64,000 bases of DNA from NCBI GenBank assembly GCA_963837425.1, contig CAWINH010000009.1, positions 62,001 to 126,000 on the forward strand, read 5' to 3'. Below are positions 61,429 through 64,000 of the stretch, one piece after another (position 1 is the stretch's first letter; every line of letters begins with the position of its first letter). Origin of the DNA: CAWINH01 sp963837425 (GTDB taxonomy: Bacteria > Chloroflexota > Limnocylindria > QHBO01). The notes under the pieces were generated by a model that worked only from the letters and a program-made list of their open reading frames with translations, had not been told where the DNA came from and did no database searches. Position numbers and translations under genes: made by a program.

Positions 61429-62621
61429 AGCGTCACCTCGTTGCCGCCAACGTAGACCCGGGTCGGGCTGCAGCCGAGGTCGAGCGCGAATGCGCCGTCG
61501 TGGCGCGCGTCCCAGGCGACGAGGTCGGCGGCGAGACCGGGGCGTAGCGCGCCGCAGGTCGTGCCGAGAGCCAGTGACGCCGCGCCACCCGACGTCGCAG
61601 CGGTGACCGCCTCCTCGACGCGCATCCCGAGCAGCGTCGCGCCGAGGCCGATCACCAGCGGCATCGCCCCGAAGCGCCCGAAGGTGCCAGCATTCGAGTC
61701 GCTGGCGAGCGCCACCGTCGCGCCCGCGTCGAGCAGGGCTCGGGCCGGCGGCAGCCGATCGCGCATGGCGAGCGCCGGACCCGGCAGCAGGGTGGCCACC
61801 GTCGGTGAACCGGCAAGGGCGGCGACGCCCGTCTCATCGAGTTGCTCGAGGTGGTCGGCGGAGGTCGCACCGAGCCGCACGGCCAGCGCCACGGCGCCGA
61901 TCGACGCCAGCTGGTCGGCGTGCAGCCGGATCCCGAGACCATGGTTGAGCGCGGCGCGCAGGACCCGTTCCGCCTCGGCGACGCCGAAGAAGCCGGCGTC
62001 GCAGAACACGTCACAGAACTCGGCGAGGCCCTCGGCGGCCACCGCGGGGATCGTCTCCGCGGCAACGAGATCGGCATAGGCCGATGCGCTCGCCGCCTCC
62101 GGCGGCACGGCGTGGGCGCCGAGCAAGGTACGAATCACCCGCACCGGGACCCGCGCCGCCACGCGGCCGATGATCCGCAGCGCGCGGAGCTCCTCCTCCG
62201 TTGACAGCCCGTAGCCGGACTTGCATTCCACCGTCGTCGTACCCGCTGCCAGTGCGACGCGCAGGCGAGCCTCGACGAGCCGCTCGAGCTCCTCGTCGGA
62301 GGCGGCACGCGTGGTGGTCACGGTGCGCAGGATGCCGCCACCGGAGTACGGGACGCCCGCGAGCCGTGCCGCCGCCTCGTCGGATCGGTCACCGGCGAAG
62401 ACCGGGTGCGTATGAGCATCCACGAGTCCGGGGGTGACGAGCGCGTCGCCGAGGTCCACGAGGTTGTCGGCAGGAGGGGCGCCGGCGCGCGGACCGACCC
62501 AGGTGATCAGACCATCGACGGAGTGGACTGCCCACGGCAGCCCACCCGCGTACGGCTCGGGGAGGAGGAGGCGGCCGCTGCCGGTGAAGAGGCGCGAGGC
62601 GGGCGACATCGGGCTAACCAT
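61404..62621 (-). CDS. hutI: Imidazolonepropionase
   Basis: A 405-residue amidohydrolase of the histidine degradation pathway (imidazolone-5-propanoate to N-formimino-L-glutamate). Metal and substrate motifs: LVDAHTHPVFAGDR, VECKSGYGLS, LLGAHAVPPE, IRLHADQL and LASDSNAGT; the last is DxNPG in most HutI, here S-N-A-G. No hutH or hutU is next to it, so the other pathway genes would be elsewhere. ATG 62609 is an alternative start. It lies 4 nt after the EamA transporter gene on the same strand. Confidence 0.88.
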   Translation of the reverse strand: MVSPMSPASRLFTGSGRLLLPEPYAGGLPWAVHSVDGLITWVGPRAGAPPADNLVDLGDALVTPGLVDAHTHPVFAGDRSDEAAARLAGVPYSGGGILRTVTTTRAASDEELERLVEARLRVALAAGTTTVECKSGYGLSTEEELRALRIIGRVAARVPVRVIRTLLGAHAVPPEAASASAYADLVAAETIPAVAAEGLAEFCDVFCDAGFFGVAEAERVLRAALNHGLGIRLHADQLASIGAVALAVRLGATSADHLEQLDETGVAALAGSPTVATLLPGPALAMRDRLPPARALLDAGATVALASDSNAGTFGRFGAMPLVIGLGATLLGMRVEEAVTAATSGGAASLALGTTCGALRPGLAADLVAWDARHDGAFALDLGCSPTRVYVGGNEVTLQRSTGST

Positions 62622-62625
62622 ATCG

Positions 62626-63582
62626 TCAGCCGAACTCAGGTTCGCTGACCGCAGGCGGAGGCGAAGCCTCGCCGCGGCGGCGCGCCGTGGCGAGCAGCAG
62701 CCCGGCGAGGATCATTGCCGCGCCGCCGAGCTGGACGGCTGACGGCGCCTCTCCGAGCAGCAGCATGGCGAGGATGACCGACCCGACCGGCTGCAAGGTG
62801 AGGACTACGCTCGTCAGCGACGCCGGCAGGCGCGGGAGCGAGACGCTGATCAGCAGCCACCCAACCACCTGGGCGGAGAGGGCCAGCAGGAAGAGCCACC
62901 CGTGTGCCGGCCAGGACGGGACGAGATCCACCTCGCCGAGCGGCAGACCGATGAGGATCGCAACGAGCACGGCGGACAGCGTCGCGTCGAAGAGCGGGCC
63001 GGCTGGTCGACGCAGATCGGCGTTCCCGCGGCGAAGGACGAGGATGAAGATGGCGTAGGAGAGGCCCGTCGAAAGGCCCACGCCGGCGCCCAGACCGGGA
63101 TCCTGGCCATAGGCGCCCGAGCCAATGACCCCGCTGATCAGCACGACGCCGCCGAGCACGACCGGGATGGCCAGCGCCGTCCGCGCCGGCATCCGTTCCC
63201 TGAGCAGCCAAAAGGCGAGGAGCGCCACGAAGACGACCTGGGTGTTGCCCATCACCGTGGCCAGGCCCGCTCCCACCAGGCCGATGGTGTGGTGGTAGAG
63301 CTCGAGGTCGACGGCGAAGAAGACGCCGGCACCCCAAGCCAACCAGACCTGCGAGGCCGGCCGCGGGCCGTACGCCCGCCGCTCGCTCAGCGCAAGGAGG
63401 CCCAGGAAGGGGAGCGCGTAGGCGCATCGGAAGATCGCGGCGGTGGCCGGCTCGACCGACGCCAGCCGCACCAGGATCCCGCTGAAGGCGATGCTCATCG
63501 CCCCGAGCACGGCGGCCACGATCGGACGGCCGGCCAGCAGGTCCAGCGGAGTCCGGAAGCGTCGATCGGGCGGCCTGCTCAT
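62626..63582 (-). CDS. EamA/DMT-family transporter
   Basis: A 318-residue membrane protein with about ten helices in two EamA repeats: IVAAVLGAMSIAFSGILVRL, AIFRCAYALPFLGLLALSE, LATVMGNTQVVFVALLAFWL in the first; LSYAIFILVLRRG, AQVVGWLLISVSLPRLP and SVVLTLQPVGSVILAMLLLG in the second. Family members move metabolites, often exporting amino acids. With hutI 4 nt downstream, a link to histidine or a derivative is possible but unproven. Start ATG 63582. Confidence 0.88.
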   Translation of the reverse strand: MSRPPDRRFRTPLDLLAGRPIVAAVLGAMSIAFSGILVRLASVEPATAAIFRCAYALPFLGLLALSERRAYGPRPASQVWLAWGAGVFFAVDLELYHHTIGLVGAGLATVMGNTQVVFVALLAFWLLRERMPARTALAIPVVLGGVVLISGVIGSGAYGQDPGLGAGVGLSTGLSYAIFILVLRRGNADLRRPAGPLFDATLSAVLVAILIGLPLGEVDLVPSWPAHGWLFLLALSAQVVGWLLISVSLPRLPASLTSVVLTLQPVGSVILAMLLLGEAPSAVQLGGAAMILAGLLLATARRRGEASPPPAVSEPEFG

Positions 63583-63653
63583 CTTGGCGCTCAGCGTACC
63601 CGGTCGCCCGCATCGGGCTTGCCTCGGCGTGCCCAGGCCTTGACACTACCCGC

Positions 63654-64000
63654 GTGAGTCTCCCCACCGGCACCGTCACCTTCCTCTTCACCGACATCGA
63701 GGGCTCCACTCGCCTGACCGAGGCGCTGGGCAGTGCCTGGCCGCCAATCCTGGAACGTCACTTCGCAATACTCCGCGAAACCCTGGCCGCCCACGACGGC
63801 CTGGAGTTCGGCACCGAGGGAGACGCCCTGTTCGCCGTGTTCGGCAGCGCCCCGGATGCGGTCGAGGCCGCCGCGTCGGCTCAGCGGGCCCTCGAGGCCG
63901 AGGCATGGCCGAATGGCGCCACGGTCAGGGTGCGGATGGGGGTCCATACCGGGGAGGGGCAGCTGAGCGGTGGCACCTACGTGGGCCTCGATGTGCATCG
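63654..64000 (+). CDS. Cyclase-domain regulator (3' partial, cut by window edge)
   Basis: The first 115 residues of a class III cyclase-like domain: GTG start, then LPTGTVTFLFTDIEGSTRLT, FGTEGDALFAVFGS and LSGGTYVGLDVHR. As in the protein at 33811, metal aspartates remain (FTDIEG, EGDALF) but the substrate Lys position is Gly and the conserved Asn is His, so enzymatic activity is doubtful. In relatives an NB-ARC ATPase and TPR repeats follow; here they would lie outside the window. Confidence 0.8.
   Translation, partial: MSLPTGTVTFLFTDIEGSTRLTEALGSAWPPILERHFAILRETLAAHDGLEFGTEGDALFAVFGSAPDAVEAAASAQRALEAEAWPNGATVRVRMGVHTGEGQLSGGTYVGLDVH

Overview
GC-rich DNA (about 70% by eye) with tightly packed genes, many 4-nt ATGA/GTGA overlaps, frequent GTG starts and no tRNA, rRNA, CRISPR array or insertion sequence that I can see. 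The gene content points to a soil-type Chloroflexota (Limnocylindria/Ellin6529-like) or a related actinobacterial-like lineage: several DIEGST-type cyclase proteins with NB-ARC/TPR parts, both form I and form II CO dehydrogenase genes, a group 3b NiFe hydrogenase, NifJ-type pyruvate:ferredoxin oxidoreductase and phosphoketolase. There is no phylogenetic marker gene, so the phylum is inference.

Layout. 1-8.9 kb: a secreted glycosidase-phosphatase fusion (cut by the left edge), a deletion remnant of a cyclase-ATPase gene, an MMPL exporter, an arsenic-type pair (ArsR-phosphatase fusion plus ArsC) behind a clear promoter/operator, DUF6390, hypC and a zinc alcohol dehydrogenase. 9.3-15.4 kb: a NifJ-type oxidoreductase split into two genes with a CBS-domain gene between them, then a cyclase-TPR protein. 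15.5-25.2 kb: a frameshifted VIT1-family transporter, an HTH-less cyclic-nucleotide-binding-domain protein, a complete group 3b hydrogenase (fused beta-gamma, delta, alpha, endopeptidase), phosphoketolase and acetate kinase. 25.3-29.4 kb: two small genes, then an ArsR-led sulfur-trafficking operon DsrE-TusA-DsrE-TusA-SQR. 29.5-36.4 kb: a P-type ATPase, a DinB-like protein, a proline racemase-family enzyme and a cyclase-ATPase-TPR regulator. 36.6-50.0 kb: form I coxMSL plus an XdhC-YHS fusion, meeting tail to tail a form II coxSLM-coxDE-xdhC-coxG operon, with a third xdhC divergent from it. 50-64 kb: a 1183-residue cyclase-ATPase, moaA, an FAD-linked oxidase, zwf, a flavin disulfide reductase, a 51-nt tandem repeat, a GH63-type hydrolase, DUF4395, hutI, an EamA transporter and the start of another cyclase-type gene.

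How it fits together. The window reads as an energy-scavenging region: CO oxidation (Mo-Cu form I, Mo form II), H2/NADPH exchange through the 3b hydrogenase, sulfane-sulfur oxidation and transfer, and a pyruvate/acetyl-phosphate/acetate branch with ATP formation (NifJ, phosphoketolase, AckA; zwf supplies NADPH and pentose phosphates). moaA serves the molybdopterin needed by both CO dehydrogenases. Cyclase-domain genes occur between these modules. The points I find most novel are the XdhC-YHS fusion behind the copper-containing form I enzyme, the CBS gene placed at the break of the split NifJ, the sulfur-carrier operon, the DUF6390/hypC pair, and the repeated use of a single CTAG as the stop codon of both genes at convergent junctions.
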